Source: Verrucomicrobiota bacterium
Lineage (GTDB): Bacteria; Verrucomicrobiota; Verrucomicrobiia; Opitutales; Opitutaceae
Length of the DNA stretch: 64,000 nucleotides
Assembly: GCA_023457035.1 (NCBI GenBank)
Contig: JAEWNN010000136.1
Coordinates: 5,899 to 69,898, forward strand
Direction of reading: 5' to 3'
How positions within the stretch are numbered: position 1 is the first letter of the stretch; each line of letters starts with the position of its first letter. A program made the position numbers and the translations under genes. Below the pieces are notes generated by a model. That model made no database searches. It saw only the letters and a program-made list of their open reading frames with translations, and was not told the DNA's origin. Below are positions 51,474 through 60,963 of this stretch, one piece after another.

Positions 51474-52789
51474 GGGCTTTTCCTCCAAAGGGTGAGGCGG
51501 GCGATGTTCTCGTACGGCGGGTACACCGGGAAACCGCCGGTGACGAGGACGGGCTCGCCGGTGCCGTCGAGGTCGTCGCAGGCCAGGGTGATGAGGTCCT
51601 TGGGCGTGCTGGCGAGGACCCGCTTGCTGAAGCGTTCCTGGCCTTCGTTGCGAAACCACACCAGCGAGGCGACGAGCGGGTTCATCTTGTCCCAGTCGGC
51701 GTAGGCGGCGACGGCGACGATGTCCATCTTGCCGTCGCGGTCCAGATCGACGCCGACCGGGCTGTAGGCCCCGGGGAGATCGGCGATGCGGTGGTACTTG
51801 AAGGTGCCGCCGCCGGTGTTCTCGAGCCATTGGATACCGTGCCAGGGGCGGGGGCCGGGGGTGGCGGCGGGGCCGAAGCCGTCGCCGTTGGTGTAGAGGA
51901 TGTCGACGCGGCCGTCGCCGTTGACGTCGCAGAGGTTGATGCCGCTGCTGCCGTAGTCCTCGTTGGTCGAGCCCCAGATGAGTTTGCGGGTGAAGCGGCC
52001 TTTGCCGTCGCCTTGGAAGTAGTAGATTTCTTCCCACTGCTGGGAGATGAGGGCGACGATGTCCTGGTGGCCGTCGCCGTTGAAGTCGGCGACGCACACG
52101 TTGATGTCGCCGGAGAGGTCGGTGAGGATCTCGGCGGTGTCCCAGGTCCAGGGGCCGGTGCGGCGCATCCAGCGGACCTCGCCTTGGTCGTAACCGAACT
52201 GGCCGACGGCGAGGTCGAGCTGGCCGTCGCCGTCGAAGTCGGCGGCGCGCACGTCGGTGACGCGGGAGGTGTTGGCGATGACGACGTGGCGGGTGAAGTT
52301 CTGCCGGCCGTCGTTCTCGAGGATGGTGATGTCGCCGATCTTGTCGTTGTTGGGGAAGACGAACCCCATGTTGGAGACGATGACGTCGAGGTCGCCGTCC
52401 TGGTCGAGGTCGGCGGTCTCGATGTGGACGGGGGCGATGCACTTGTCGTCGATGACGATCTCCTCGAACTTGCCGCGGCTGACCTGGCGGAGCCAGAGGA
52501 TCTTGTTCTCCTTGGCCTCGCAGGCGAGCACGTCGATCAGCCCGTCCCGGTCGAGGTCGGCGGTGTTGACGTGGGCGATCCAAGGGCCGGTGCCGGGGAC
52601 GAGCGCCGCGCCGATGTTGGTCGGGCGCATGTAGTTGAGATAGGCTCGCGGATCGCTGGCGGGCTGGCGGGCCTTGCGTGCGGCGGCGCTGGGAGCGTCG
52701 AGTTTACGGCAGCCGACGACGAGGGCGAGGCCGGCCAGCAGGGCGACCAGTGCGATCGAGAGGGTGGGAGTACGGCGGGGGCGGGACAT
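51470..52789 (-). CDS. FG-GAP/VCBS repeat lipoprotein
   Basis: The protein has 439 residues with a lipoprotein signal (LLAGLALVVGC, lipobox Cys about 27). Seven or so FG-GAP repeats follow, each with a calcium-binding DxDxDG-type loop: NTADLDRDGLIDVL, ETADLDQDGDLDVI, RAADFDGDGQLDLA, CVADFNGDGHQDIV, LCDVNGDGRVDIL, VDLDRDGKMDIV. These form a beta-propeller. Exported propellers of this type bind ligands or partner proteins; the TPR protein is the obvious candidate. The ATG at 52789 is chosen over one at 52888 because it leads straight into the signal. Confidence 0.88.
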   Translation of the reverse strand: MSRPRRTPTLSIALVALLAGLALVVGCRKLDAPSAAARKARQPASDPRAYLNYMRPTNIGAALVPGTGPWIAHVNTADLDRDGLIDVLACEAKENKILWLRQVSRGKFEEIVIDDKCIAPVHIETADLDQDGDLDVIVSNMGFVFPNNDKIGDITILENDGRQNFTRHVVIANTSRVTDVRAADFDGDGQLDLAVGQFGYDQGEVRWMRRTGPWTWDTAEILTDLSGDINVCVADFNGDGHQDIVALISQQWEEIYYFQGDGKGRFTRKLIWGSTNEDYGSSGINLCDVNGDGRVDILYTNGDGFGPAATPGPRPWHGIQWLENTGGGTFKYHRIADLPGAYSPVGVDLDRDGKMDIVAVAAYADWDKMNPLVASLVWFRNEGQERFSKRVLASTPKDLITLACDDLDGTGEPVLVTGGFPVYPPYENIARLTLWRKSP

Positions 52790-53020
52790 GGCGGAGCGGA
52801 GGGAGAAGGCAGCGAGGGGGAGCCGATCGTGGCCGGGCGCTGTGCAGAGGCGAGCTGGGTGATGCCAGCCCGGGCGGTGGGGCGTCAAGAAAACCGGCCG
52901 CCGGGTTGGTGGCGGTGCTTGCGGTGGCGTGGGGAGCGGATGATCCCGCCTGTTGCCTGGTTTCGCCGCTGGTCCCGGAGCGATTGCACGAGAGGCGGCC
53001 GCGGTCGTAGCTCTGAGGAT
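52790..53020. other. Divergent promoter region
   Basis: This 231-bp region lies between the FG-GAP lipoprotein (minus) and the HExxH protein (plus). No gene or repeat is seen. Confidence 0.3.
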
Positions 53021-54100
53021 ATGAAGTCTCCGGTGTGTTCCGCCCTACTCCTGTGTTTTCTGATCGGCCCTGGGCTGCCGCGGCTGGCGGCTGACGATGC
53101 CGACGCGGTGCGCCGGTTGTTCGAGGCTGGTGATTTCCCCGGCGCGGCTGAACACGGGCTGGCCGCCTTGGGGCGGTCGCCCGAGGACATCGATTTGCAG
53201 ATCGACACGGGGCGTGCCCTTGTCCGGTGCGGGAGGTGGCGCGACGCTCGCCCGTGGCTGGAGCAGGTGGTGCGAAGGGGGCGGGCGGGAAACTGGCGAA
53301 CCGGCTGGGCCCTGTTCGAATTGGCCCGGATCGAGTTCGCCCAAGGCGAGGGTGCAGCCGCGCGGGAGCATGCCCGCTTGGCGGTGAAACAGGCCGCGAC
53401 GCCTACCATCGTGAGGGAGGGCGGGAGGTTCCTCCTGTTGATCGGTGACGGCCCGGCCTATCGTGGGTGGACGACGCATGAGACTCGGCATCTGCGGATC
53501 CATTTCGCGCCGGGAATGGCGGGCCTCGATCCTGCGCGTTTTGCCGAGCGGAGGGAAGCGGTGTTGGCGGCGAACCAGGCCTTCTTCGCGGCGAAGTTGC
53601 CCAAGAAGATCGATCTCTACGTGTGGCCCGATGAGGCGACGGCTCGCCGCGCCGGACTTGCGCAGGTTGGGTTTGCGGTGCCGTGGTGTTCGGTGATTCA
53701 CGCGCTACGGGCACAGACTCCGGGCCATGAGATCGTGCACGTTTTGCACCACCATGCGTTTCATCCGAGAACCCCGGCCGGGTTGGTGGGCGAGGGCGTG
53801 GCGGTTCTTTTCGATGGGCAGCCGGAGGCGGATCGCCTCCGGATCGCGCGGGAGGCGGTGCAGCGGGCCGGGGTGCGCACGATTGCGGTGGCCAGTTTGT
53901 GGCGGGAGTGGCCCGGGACGGAGCCAACGTGGGCCTACCCGGTGGCTGGTGCGGTCGTCGAGATGCTGCGCCGGAGGGGCGGAGATGCGCACGTGAAGGA
54001 TCTACTCGCCGGCGGCGAGTTCGCTGATGCCGAAAGGCTCTATGGCGACGATCTGGCCGCGTGGCTCGAGGAGTTCGAGCGTGCGCTGCTGGCCCCGTGA
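53021..54100 (+). CDS. Exported TPR protein with HExxH peptidase-like motif
   Basis: The protein has 359 residues with a signal peptide (PVCSALLLCFLIGPGLPRLAA). TPR-like helices span about 25-125. A metallopeptidase-like domain follows with TRHLRIHFAPGMAGL, GHEIVHVLHHHAF (HEIVH 236-240) and GLVGEGVAVLF (third ligand E258, 18 residues after the second His), the gluzincin arrangement. A zinc peptidase activity is likely but the substrate is unknown. It is divergent from the FG-GAP lipoprotein and upstream of prfB. Confidence 0.78.
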   Translation: MKSPVCSALLLCFLIGPGLPRLAADDADAVRRLFEAGDFPGAAEHGLAALGRSPEDIDLQIDTGRALVRCGRWRDARPWLEQVVRRGRAGNWRTGWALFELARIEFAQGEGAAAREHARLAVKQAATPTIVREGGRFLLLIGDGPAYRGWTTHETRHLRIHFAPGMAGLDPARFAERREAVLAANQAFFAAKLPKKIDLYVWPDEATARRAGLAQVGFAVPWCSVIHALRAQTPGHEIVHVLHHHAFHPRTPAGLVGEGVAVLFDGQPEADRLRIAREAVQRAGVRTIAVASLWREWPGTEPTWAYPVAGAVVEMLRRRGGDAHVKDLLAGGEFADAERLYGDDLAAWLEEFERALLAP

Positions 54101-54174
54101 GAAGTGCGTCCTCCGGCGCGCTGCACTTCACGGTTGCGCGAGCCGCGGCAGGCGCATGTTCTCGACGCTTCGCC

Positions 54175-55318
54175 ATGATCGCACCCGAAACCTTTTCCCA
54201 CATCGACAACATCACCAAGCGCGCCGGCCATCTGTGGAGGTTTCTTTAACTGCGAACAAAAGCAGCGTGAGATCGAGGCCCTCGAGGGCCAGATGGGCGC
54301 CCCCTCGTTCTGGGACAACCAGGAGCGCGCCCAGACCCACATCGCCAAGCTCAACGGCCTGAAGCGCGCCGTCCTTCCCGTCGTCGCCTTCCAGAAGAAG
54401 GTCGACGACCTCGGCGTGATGCTGGAGCTGGTCGAGGCTGCCTCGGCGGAGGAGAAGGAGATGTACGAGCACGAGCTTGAGACGACCGTGGCCGCGATGG
54501 TTCCCGAGCTCGACGAGCTCGAGATCGCCTCCTTCCTCACCGGCCAGTTCGACCGCAACAACGCCATCTTCTCCATCCAGTCCGGCGCCGGCGGCACCGA
54601 GTCCAACGACTGGGCCGACATCCTCTTCCGCATGTACAACCGCTGGGCCGAGCGTCGCGGCTTCACCGTGGAGCTGCAGGACGTGCAGGCCGGCGACCAG
54701 GCCGGCATCACCAAGGCCACCATGCTCATCAAGGGCGAGAACGCCTACGGCTATGCCAAGGCCGAGCGCGGCGTCCACCGCCTCGTGCGGATCAGCCCCT
54801 TCGACGCCAACAAACGCCGCCACACCTCGTTCTGCGCCGTCGACGTGATCGCCGAGATCAACGAGGAGATCAATATCGACGTCCCGGACACCGACATCCG
54901 TGTCGACGTCTACCGCTCCTCCGGCAAGGGCGGCCAGGGCGTCAACACCACCGACTCCGCCGTGCGCATCACGCACTTGCCGACCGGGCTGGTCGTCGTC
55001 TGCCAGAACGAACGTTCGCAGATCAAGAACAAGGCCAGTGCGATGAGCGTGCTCAAGGCCCGCCTCTACGAGCGGAAACTCGACGAGCAGCGCAGCGAGA
55101 TGGAGCGCTTCTACGGCGAGAAGGGCGAGATCGGCTGGGGCAGCCAGATCCGCAGCTACGTCCTCCAGCCGTATCAGATGGTCAAGGACTTGCGCACCGG
55201 TGTGGAGACCAGCAACGTCGACGCCGTGCTCGACGGCGACCTCGACCGCTTCATCAACGGCTGGTTGCGCGCCGGCAGCCCCCGCCACCGCAACAAGGAC
55301 ATCAAGATGGAGGACTGA
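54175..55318 (+). CDS. prfB: Peptide chain release factor 2, programmed +1 frameshift
   Basis: Frame 0 reads 24 codons ([20 protein letters not shown], then WRFL) and meets TAA at 54247-54249. Skipping one base gives the second part (54248-55318), beginning [14 protein letters not shown]. The spliced product has about 380 residues. RF2 marks are present: SPF (stop-codon reading, in [10 protein letters not shown]) and the GGQ peptidyl-tRNA hydrolysis motif ([14 protein letters not shown]). RF2 releases at UAA and UGA, and low RF2 favours the shift, so the gene regulates itself. The ATG at 54293 marks only the long open second part. Confidence 0.95.
54236..54250 (+). promoter_or_regulatory. prfB +1 recoding site
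   Basis: An internal Shine-Dalgarno-like GGAGG (54236-54240) lies three bases upstream of the slippery CTT (54244-54246) followed by TAA C. The spacing is the same as in the enterobacterial AGGGGG-TAT-CTT-TGA site, but the stop is TAA instead of TGA. Confidence 0.9.
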
Positions 55319-55340
55319 GGAATTGCGGAATACGGATTTC

Positions 55341-55416
55341 GGATTGCGGAATGAAACGAACCAAGCCGCTCGCGAGCGAGAACGTGAGGTCCTCCGATAT
55401 CTGAATTCCGCAATCC
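55341..55416. repeat. Inverted repeat in the prfB-downstream gap
   Basis: GGATTGCGGAAT (55341-55352) and ATTCCGCAATCC (55405-55416) are perfect inverted repeats. Degenerate extra copies (ATTGCGGAAT at 55322, CCCGCAAT near 55428) flank them. The unit is AT-richer than its surroundings and may be a small mobile or REP-like repeat. Confidence 0.55.
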
Positions 55417-55441
55417 GCCTTCCGAAACCCGCAATCTCCCC

Positions 55442-56857
55442 ATGCTCCCCCACGCCGCCATCCGCTCCGCGCTCGACGCGCAGCCGCTTTTCGAGGCCAA
55501 GACCTGGCGGCTCTCGCCCTCGGCCTGGCGGCTGGCGCCCGCGCAGGCCGCCGAGCTGGAGCTGATCGGACAGGCCTGCCTCGAGTTCCACCAGGCGCTG
55601 GAGAACCTCTACCTGCGCGCCCACGCCGGGAAGAATCTCCTGCGCAACAAACCGCTGCTCGCGCCCTGGGCCGCCGAATACCTCGACCGCGGCAAGCCGC
55701 CCGGCCTGCTCGCCCACGCCCGCGATCCGCGCCAGCGCGGCGCGCTCCCGCCGGTCCTGCGTCCCGATCTTCTCCTGACGGAGGAGGGCTGGGCCCTCAC
55801 CGAACTCGACTCCGTGCCCGGCGGCATCGGCCTGACCGCCTTCCTCAACCGCCTCTACGCCCCGACCGGCGGCGTGCTGGGCGAGGGCGACGCGATGATC
55901 GAGGGCTTCTACGCCGCGCTCGCCGCTTTCGCGCCGGGCAAGGCCCTCCCCTCCATCGCCCTCGTCGTCAGCGAGGAGGCCGCGACCTACCGGCCTGAGA
56001 TGGAATGGCTCGCTGCGCAGTTGCAGCTGCGCGGGCGCCGCGTCGTCTGTCTGCGGCCCGAACAGCTCTTTCCCCTCGGCGGCGCGGTGTATTTCGATGC
56101 GGAGGGCACGCCGGAGCGGATCGACGTCGTCTACCGTTTCTTCGAGCTGTTCGACCTCGCCAACGTCGCCTGCGCCCAGCACCTGCTCGAGGCATGGGCG
56201 GGCGGCGAGGTGGCGATCGCGCCGCCGTTGCGGCCATTCCAGGAGGAGAAGCTCGCGCTCGCGCTCTTCCACCACCACCTGCTCCAGGACTACTGGGCCG
56301 AGAACCTCTCGCGCACCGCGCTGCGCACGCTGCGCGGACTCATTCCCGAGTCGTGGGCGATCGATCCCGCGCCGCTGCCGCCCAGCGCCGTGCTCGACGG
56401 CCCGCAGGTCGGCGGCCGGCCGATCTCCGACTGGCGCCAGCTCGCCGCCGCCTCGCAGAAGGAGCGCGACCTCATCATCAAGATCTCCGGCTACGACGAG
56501 AGCGCCTGGGGCGCGCGCAGTGTCACCCTCGGCAGCGACTGCTCGCGCGAGGAGTGGCAGACGGCGCTCGACGCCGCGCTCGCCCGTGCGTCCACGCACC
56601 TCCACCTGCTCCAGCGCTACCGCAAGCCGCGCCGCGAGAAGCACCCGCTCTTCGACGCCCACGGGCACGCCCACGAACACGAGGGACGGCTCCGACTCTG
56701 CCCCTACTACTTTGTCGTCGGCGGCCAGGTCCGGCTCGGCGGCGCGCTCGCCACCTTCTGCCCGCCCGACAAGAAGATCATCCACGGCATGCAGGATGCG
56801 GCCCTGCTGCCCTGCCGCGTGGTGGCGCCGGCGCCCGGCGTCGCATCCCATCCATGA
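55442..56857 (+). CDS. Uncharacterised protein, possible ATP-grasp-like synthase
   Basis: The protein has 471 residues without signal or membrane helix. The N-terminal part has LRNKPLLAPWAAEYLDRGKP, and the middle has LLLTEEGWALTELDSVPGGIG, similar to the nucleotide/substrate site of glutathionylspermidine synthase/ATP-grasp-like proteins. The later part has LIIKISGYDESAWGARSV, LLQRYRKPRREKHPL and 'RLCPYYFVVGGQVRLGG' with 'GALATFCPPDKKIIHGM'. These fit an ATP-grasp core, but I cannot name the reaction. It overlaps the next gene by ATGA, so a functional pair is likely. Confidence 0.6.
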   Translation: MLPHAAIRSALDAQPLFEAKTWRLSPSAWRLAPAQAAELELIGQACLEFHQALENLYLRAHAGKNLLRNKPLLAPWAAEYLDRGKPPGLLAHARDPRQRGALPPVLRPDLLLTEEGWALTELDSVPGGIGLTAFLNRLYAPTGGVLGEGDAMIEGFYAALAAFAPGKALPSIALVVSEEAATYRPEMEWLAAQLQLRGRRVVCLRPEQLFPLGGAVYFDAEGTPERIDVVYRFFELFDLANVACAQHLLEAWAGGEVAIAPPLRPFQEEKLALALFHHHLLQDYWAENLSRTALRTLRGLIPESWAIDPAPLPPSAVLDGPQVGGRPISDWRQLAAASQKERDLIIKISGYDESAWGARSVTLGSDCSREEWQTALDAALARASTHLHLLQRYRKPRREKHPLFDAHGHAHEHEGRLRLCPYYFVVGGQVRLGGALATFCPPDKKIIHGMQDAALLPCRVVAPAPGVASHP

Positions 56858-58833
56858 CGTCCCGGCGGCCCGTCCTCGCGCTTGCGCTCGCGTTGGCCGT
56901 CGCGGCGCTCCAGCCCGGCTGCACGACCACCGCGCCCCGCCCCCCGCCGGCCGTCGCCGCTGCCGCGACCGTGTTCCAGTCGGCGCTGGCCAACGTGCGC
57001 ACGGAGGGCCGCGAGGAGGTCGACGACATCCTCGGCGTCTACGCCAACCTGCCCGCCGATCAGGCCCCGGGGGTGGCCGCGCTGCGGCGCGACATCGCGG
57101 AGGCCTTCGCCCGGCTCAAGCGCGAGGGCCGCGAGCGGCTCGACGGCGACGAGGTCGACCGGCTGACGGTGCGGAATCCGAATTATTGGCACGCCTGGTT
57201 CGAGTTCGACCCGCGCGACTCCAGCCTGCTCATGCTCCACGCCAGCCTGCTGATGGAGGCGGGCGAGGTCTTCCGCGCCTCGATGGTGCTCACCGTCGGC
57301 GCCCAAGCGCTGCCGCTCAATGTGCAGGAGCGCGTCTTCTGGTTCACGCAGCAGGCCCGCACCCACTGGACCGCCTTCCGCCGGCTCGACGAGCTGCGCG
57401 AGCGCGAGAAGGCGTGGGGCGATGTGCGCCGCGCCCGCGAGGCGGGTCTGGCGCGGATCGTGCGCGACTGGCCGGCCGACGGTTTCGCGCTCGAGGTGCT
57501 CTTGCAGAGCCGCGCCGGGTTCGCGCCCGGTTCGGTCTCCCCCGAGGACAACGCCCCGGTCGTGCTCGCCCCGGCGGTGCGTGCCCGTGTCGCCAAGCCG
57601 CTGGCACAGCTGCGCCGGGTCAACCCGGTCGCCGCCGCCCGCTACGCCGAGGACCACGGGGCGGCCGCCGAGTTCGGCCGGCTCTGGACGCGGTTGGTCG
57701 ACGAGTCCCGTGCGATCGAGCAGCGCGAGCTGGTGCAGTTCGCCGCCCGGGCCCGCGAGCTGGGGCTCGGCGAGCTGGCGATGATCGCGGGCCGCGCGGT
57801 GGCCGCGCAGCGCGGCTTCATCGCGCCGGCCGACCTGGAGTTTGTGCGCAGCTGCCTGCCGCTGGTGCTGCCTCCGGTGGAGGCCGACCGCCTGCTCGCC
57901 CGGATCGAGGGCGGCCGTGTTCCGTCGTTTCGGCTCACCCGCCCGCCCGAGCAGCCCGACGAGGTGCTCGACGGGATGGACCCGGCGATCCACCCGTTGC
58001 TGGCCGACCACGCGGTGCGGGAATACGCCCGCGAGTCGCTCTGGATCCAGACGGTGGGGGACAACGACGAGCTGCGGGCCCAGCATCTGCGCCTGCGCGC
58101 GATCGGCAGTAGCCACGCCGGTCGTTTCGCCGCCGCGCTCGCCGATCTCGACGAGGCACTCAAGCTCCGCCCCCGGGTTCTGGCGTGGCAGATCGACCGC
58201 GCCGTCTTCCTTTCGCGCCTCGGGCGCACCGCCGAGGCGGACGTGCTCTTCGCGCGCCTCTGGGAAGCGCGTCCGACGGACGAATACTTGCGCAACGCGC
58301 TGGCCGTGCACCAGTTCGGCGAGGGCCGGTTTGCCGAGGCCGAGGCGCTCTTCCGCGCCGTGCAGCCCGACAACGGCAACTTCGCCTACGAGGTGATCTT
58401 CGGCTATCTCGCCGGTCTGCGGCGTGATGCCCCGGATCGCGGCTGGCTCCAGCAGAACCTCGCCCGCGACGCCGCCTGGCCGGCGCCGATCCAGCGCTAC
58501 CTGCTGGGGGAGATCGACCGGGCGGCATTGCTCCAGGCGGCGCGCGATACCTTCGACCTGCGCACCACCGAGCAGCAGTGCGAGGCGTATTTCGCGCTGG
58601 GCGAGGTGGCGCTCGCCGCCGGCGACCGGGAGACGGCGCGGCGCGAACTCGAGAACTGCGTGCAGTCGGGCATTGTCGGGTTCATCGAATACGGCCTCGC
58701 GCGGCGCGACCTGGAGCGGCTGGCGCCGCCGAAGCCGGCGGAGCCTCGGACGTCGCCGGAGACTCCGCCGACCGCGAAGCCAACCCCGCCCGGCCGCACC
58801 GCCGAGGCCGAGGGCGACGGTTCGCCGGCCTGA
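56854..58833 (+). CDS. TPR lipoprotein
   Basis: The protein has 659 residues with a lipoprotein signal (PVLALALALAVAALQPGC, lipobox Cys about 23). The body has degenerate helical repeats at 100-330 and clear TPR units at about 420-520 (AGRFAAALADLDEALKLRPR, RTAEADVLFARLWEARPTDE, EGRFAEAEALFRAVQP). A Pro/Thr-rich tail ends the protein. Its ATG overlaps the stop of the upstream gene. Probably membrane-bound and part of a complex with the partner above; no enzyme motif. Confidence 0.72.
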   Translation: MTSRRPVLALALALAVAALQPGCTTTAPRPPPAVAAAATVFQSALANVRTEGREEVDDILGVYANLPADQAPGVAALRRDIAEAFARLKREGRERLDGDEVDRLTVRNPNYWHAWFEFDPRDSSLLMLHASLLMEAGEVFRASMVLTVGAQALPLNVQERVFWFTQQARTHWTAFRRLDELREREKAWGDVRRAREAGLARIVRDWPADGFALEVLLQSRAGFAPGSVSPEDNAPVVLAPAVRARVAKPLAQLRRVNPVAAARYAEDHGAAAEFGRLWTRLVDESRAIEQRELVQFAARARELGLGELAMIAGRAVAAQRGFIAPADLEFVRSCLPLVLPPVEADRLLARIEGGRVPSFRLTRPPEQPDEVLDGMDPAIHPLLADHAVREYARESLWIQTVGDNDELRAQHLRLRAIGSSHAGRFAAALADLDEALKLRPRVLAWQIDRAVFLSRLGRTAEADVLFARLWEARPTDEYLRNALAVHQFGEGRFAEAEALFRAVQPDNGNFAYEVIFGYLAGLRRDAPDRGWLQQNLARDAAWPAPIQRYLLGEIDRAALLQAARDTFDLRTTEQQCEAYFALGEVALAAGDRETARRELENCVQSGIVGFIEYGLARRDLERLAPPKPAEPRTSPETPPTAKPTPPGRTAEAEGDGSPA

Positions 58834-58839
58834 GGCCGG

Positions 58840-60963
58840 CTAGAACGCCCGGTAGTAGTTGACGATCACCGACAGGCCGGCCAGGGGCACCATGTCGCTC
58901 GGGCGGCCCACCGTGGCGGGCATCGGCACGCGGGTCTTGTCGTTGAGCAGATTGTGAACATCCACGCCCCACTGACCGTGGCGGCGGGGATCGCCGAACC
59001 GGAGCCCGGCGTTGACGAGGCCGTAGGTGCCCGTGCGGGCGATCGTGCCGGCGGGGGTGTAGCCGAGTGAGTCGTACACGAGCGAGCCGGCGAGGGTCAG
59101 CGTGGCGTGCCGGCTCCAGTGCCAGTCGCACGAGAGCTTGGTGACGTCCTCCGGGTAGAACATGATCTCGCGTCCGGTCGGCGCGCGGAAGGTGTTGTAG
59201 GGATCGTCGACCTTGTCGCCGAGGCACACGAGCTGGTGGGCGAGCGAGAGGGAGAGCTTCTCGACCGGGCGGAACTGCGCGACGAACTCGCCGCCGATGA
59301 AGTCCACGGTGCCGCCCTGCGTGAAGAGCAGCTTCCCGGTGGCGGCGTCGGTGGTGAGACTGTGCGGGTTGACGAAGCGGTTGTAGAACGTGTTCAGCGT
59401 CACGCTGAGGTTGGGGCGTGCCAGCCACGCGGTGCTCAGCTCGAGGGAGCGCACGATCTCGGGTTTGGTGATGGTGGAGAGTCCGGCGCCGCCGAGGAAG
59501 AACCGGTCGGGGGTGGTGAGGATGGCCATCGGCTGCCGGAATCCGGTGGTGAACATCAGCTTCGTCGTGAGCGTGGGCTGCGGAGCGAAGACCAGGGCGA
59601 GGCGCGGCGTCACCGATTCTTCGCCGGACAGGTGGGGCGTCTCCTGATAGTCGTAACGGCCGCCGAGCACGAGCGAGAGGCGGGGGGAGAGGTCGAACGA
59701 AGCCTGCGCGAAGGCGCCCAGCTCGTCGCGGCTGTAGGGCGTGAGCATGCGGTGGGCGTAGTCGGGCGTGACGTCGCTCCAGGTCCCGTTGGCCGGATCG
59801 TAGGTGGGGGCGAAGTTGAAGTTCTCGCCCGCCCAGTCGTCGCCGTAGCGATCGTGGCGGTACTCCAGGCCGCCGACGAGGGTGAGCGCCGGCCGCGGAG
59901 TGTAGAAGAGGCGGGCGGCGGCGGCGGTGTGCGTCTCGCCCACGGCGCGGATCTTCAGGCCGGTGGCGAGGTCGCGTTTACTGTTGGAGTAGGTGTCGTA
60001 GCTGGCCGTGAGCTTGAGCAGCAGGTCGTCGGCGAGCGGCACGCCCTGGCGGAACTCGAGGAAGGCATAGTCGAAGGTGTCGAGGGGCGAGGGCTTCGTT
60101 GCGCTGGCGGTGTTGTTCCAGACGGCGCGGGAGACACGGTCGAAACGGGCGTAGAGTTCGGTGTGTTCGCCGTAGTTGAGCCGCAGCGAGCTGCGGGCGT
60201 TGAGGCGGTACCGCCCGGTGTTCAGCGGCGAGTTGTCCCGCCCGGAGGCGTTGGTCTTGGCGAAGCCGTCGGAACGTTGCACGCCCGCGGTCGCGGTCAC
60301 CGCCCAGTCCTTGCCGAGCCGGGTGCGCCAGACCGCGTCGGCGACGAACGTGCCGCCATTGCCCAGCCCGACATAGGCGCTGCCGGAGTGGCCCGCCGCC
60401 GGCGGGGCCTTCGTGATCACGTTGATCACGGCGATCGTGGCGCCCGAGCCGTACAGCGCCGAGCCGGGGCCGACGATCACCTCCACGCGCTCGATGTCCT
60501 CCAACAGCCCGAGCTCGAGCTCCGGGGTGGCGCCCTTGGCGTACTGGAGGTTCGTATTGTGGCCGTCGATGAGGAAGAGGACCTTCGAGTTGTTGTCGAC
60601 CGCCACCCCGCGGAACGCCGCGATGAGTTCGTCGCCGTCCTCGGTGACGAACGCGCCGGGCACCTGGAAGTTGACGAGATCGAGCAGGCTCCGGGTGCCG
60701 CGGAGCCGGATCTCCTCCGCCGAGAACGAATACACCGTCGCTGGCGCGCGGCTGATCGGGATCGCGGTCTGGGTGGTGGTGGTTACCTCGATGCGCCCCA
60801 AGTCCTCGAGCGAGAGCTCGGACAGCGAGGGGAGCGGGCCGGGCCCGGCGTCGGCTGACCCCTGTGCCTCTGCGCGGGGGACGGTGGCCAGCAACCCCAG
60901 CAGGAGCAGGCCTGCGAAGGCGCGGGGCCTGGTCGGCGGGGCGTTGCGGCGAAGGGCGTCCAT
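58840..60963 (-). CDS. TonB-dependent outer-membrane receptor
   Basis: The protein has 707 residues. A signal peptide (RAFAGLLLLGLLATVPRAEA) precedes the plug domain (LSELSLEDLGRIEVTTTTQ, EEIRLRGTRSLLDLVNFQVPG, DIERVEVIVGPGSALYGSGA) and a beta-barrel (about 180-707) ending in YYRAF with a terminal Phe. It imports siderophores, vitamin B12 or carbohydrates using TonB energy; the ligand is not inferable. The ATG at 60963 gives a clean signal; an upstream Met at 61011 adds 16 residues. Convergent with the TPR lipoprotein. Confidence 0.9.
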   Translation of the reverse strand: MDALRRNAPPTRPRAFAGLLLLGLLATVPRAEAQGSADAGPGPLPSLSELSLEDLGRIEVTTTTQTAIPISRAPATVYSFSAEEIRLRGTRSLLDLVNFQVPGAFVTEDGDELIAAFRGVAVDNNSKVLFLIDGHNTNLQYAKGATPELELGLLEDIERVEVIVGPGSALYGSGATIAVINVITKAPPAAGHSGSAYVGLGNGGTFVADAVWRTRLGKDWAVTATAGVQRSDGFAKTNASGRDNSPLNTGRYRLNARSSLRLNYGEHTELYARFDRVSRAVWNNTASATKPSPLDTFDYAFLEFRQGVPLADDLLLKLTASYDTYSNSKRDLATGLKIRAVGETHTAAAARLFYTPRPALTLVGGLEYRHDRYGDDWAGENFNFAPTYDPANGTWSDVTPDYAHRMLTPYSRDELGAFAQASFDLSPRLSLVLGGRYDYQETPHLSGEESVTPRLALVFAPQPTLTTKLMFTTGFRQPMAILTTPDRFFLGGAGLSTITKPEIVRSLELSTAWLARPNLSVTLNTFYNRFVNPHSLTTDAATGKLLFTQGGTVDFIGGEFVAQFRPVEKLSLSLAHQLVCLGDKVDDPYNTFRAPTGREIMFYPEDVTKLSCDWHWSRHATLTLAGSLVYDSLGYTPAGTIARTGTYGLVNAGLRFGDPRRHGQWGVDVHNLLNDKTRVPMPATVGRPSDMVPLAGLSVIVNYYRAF

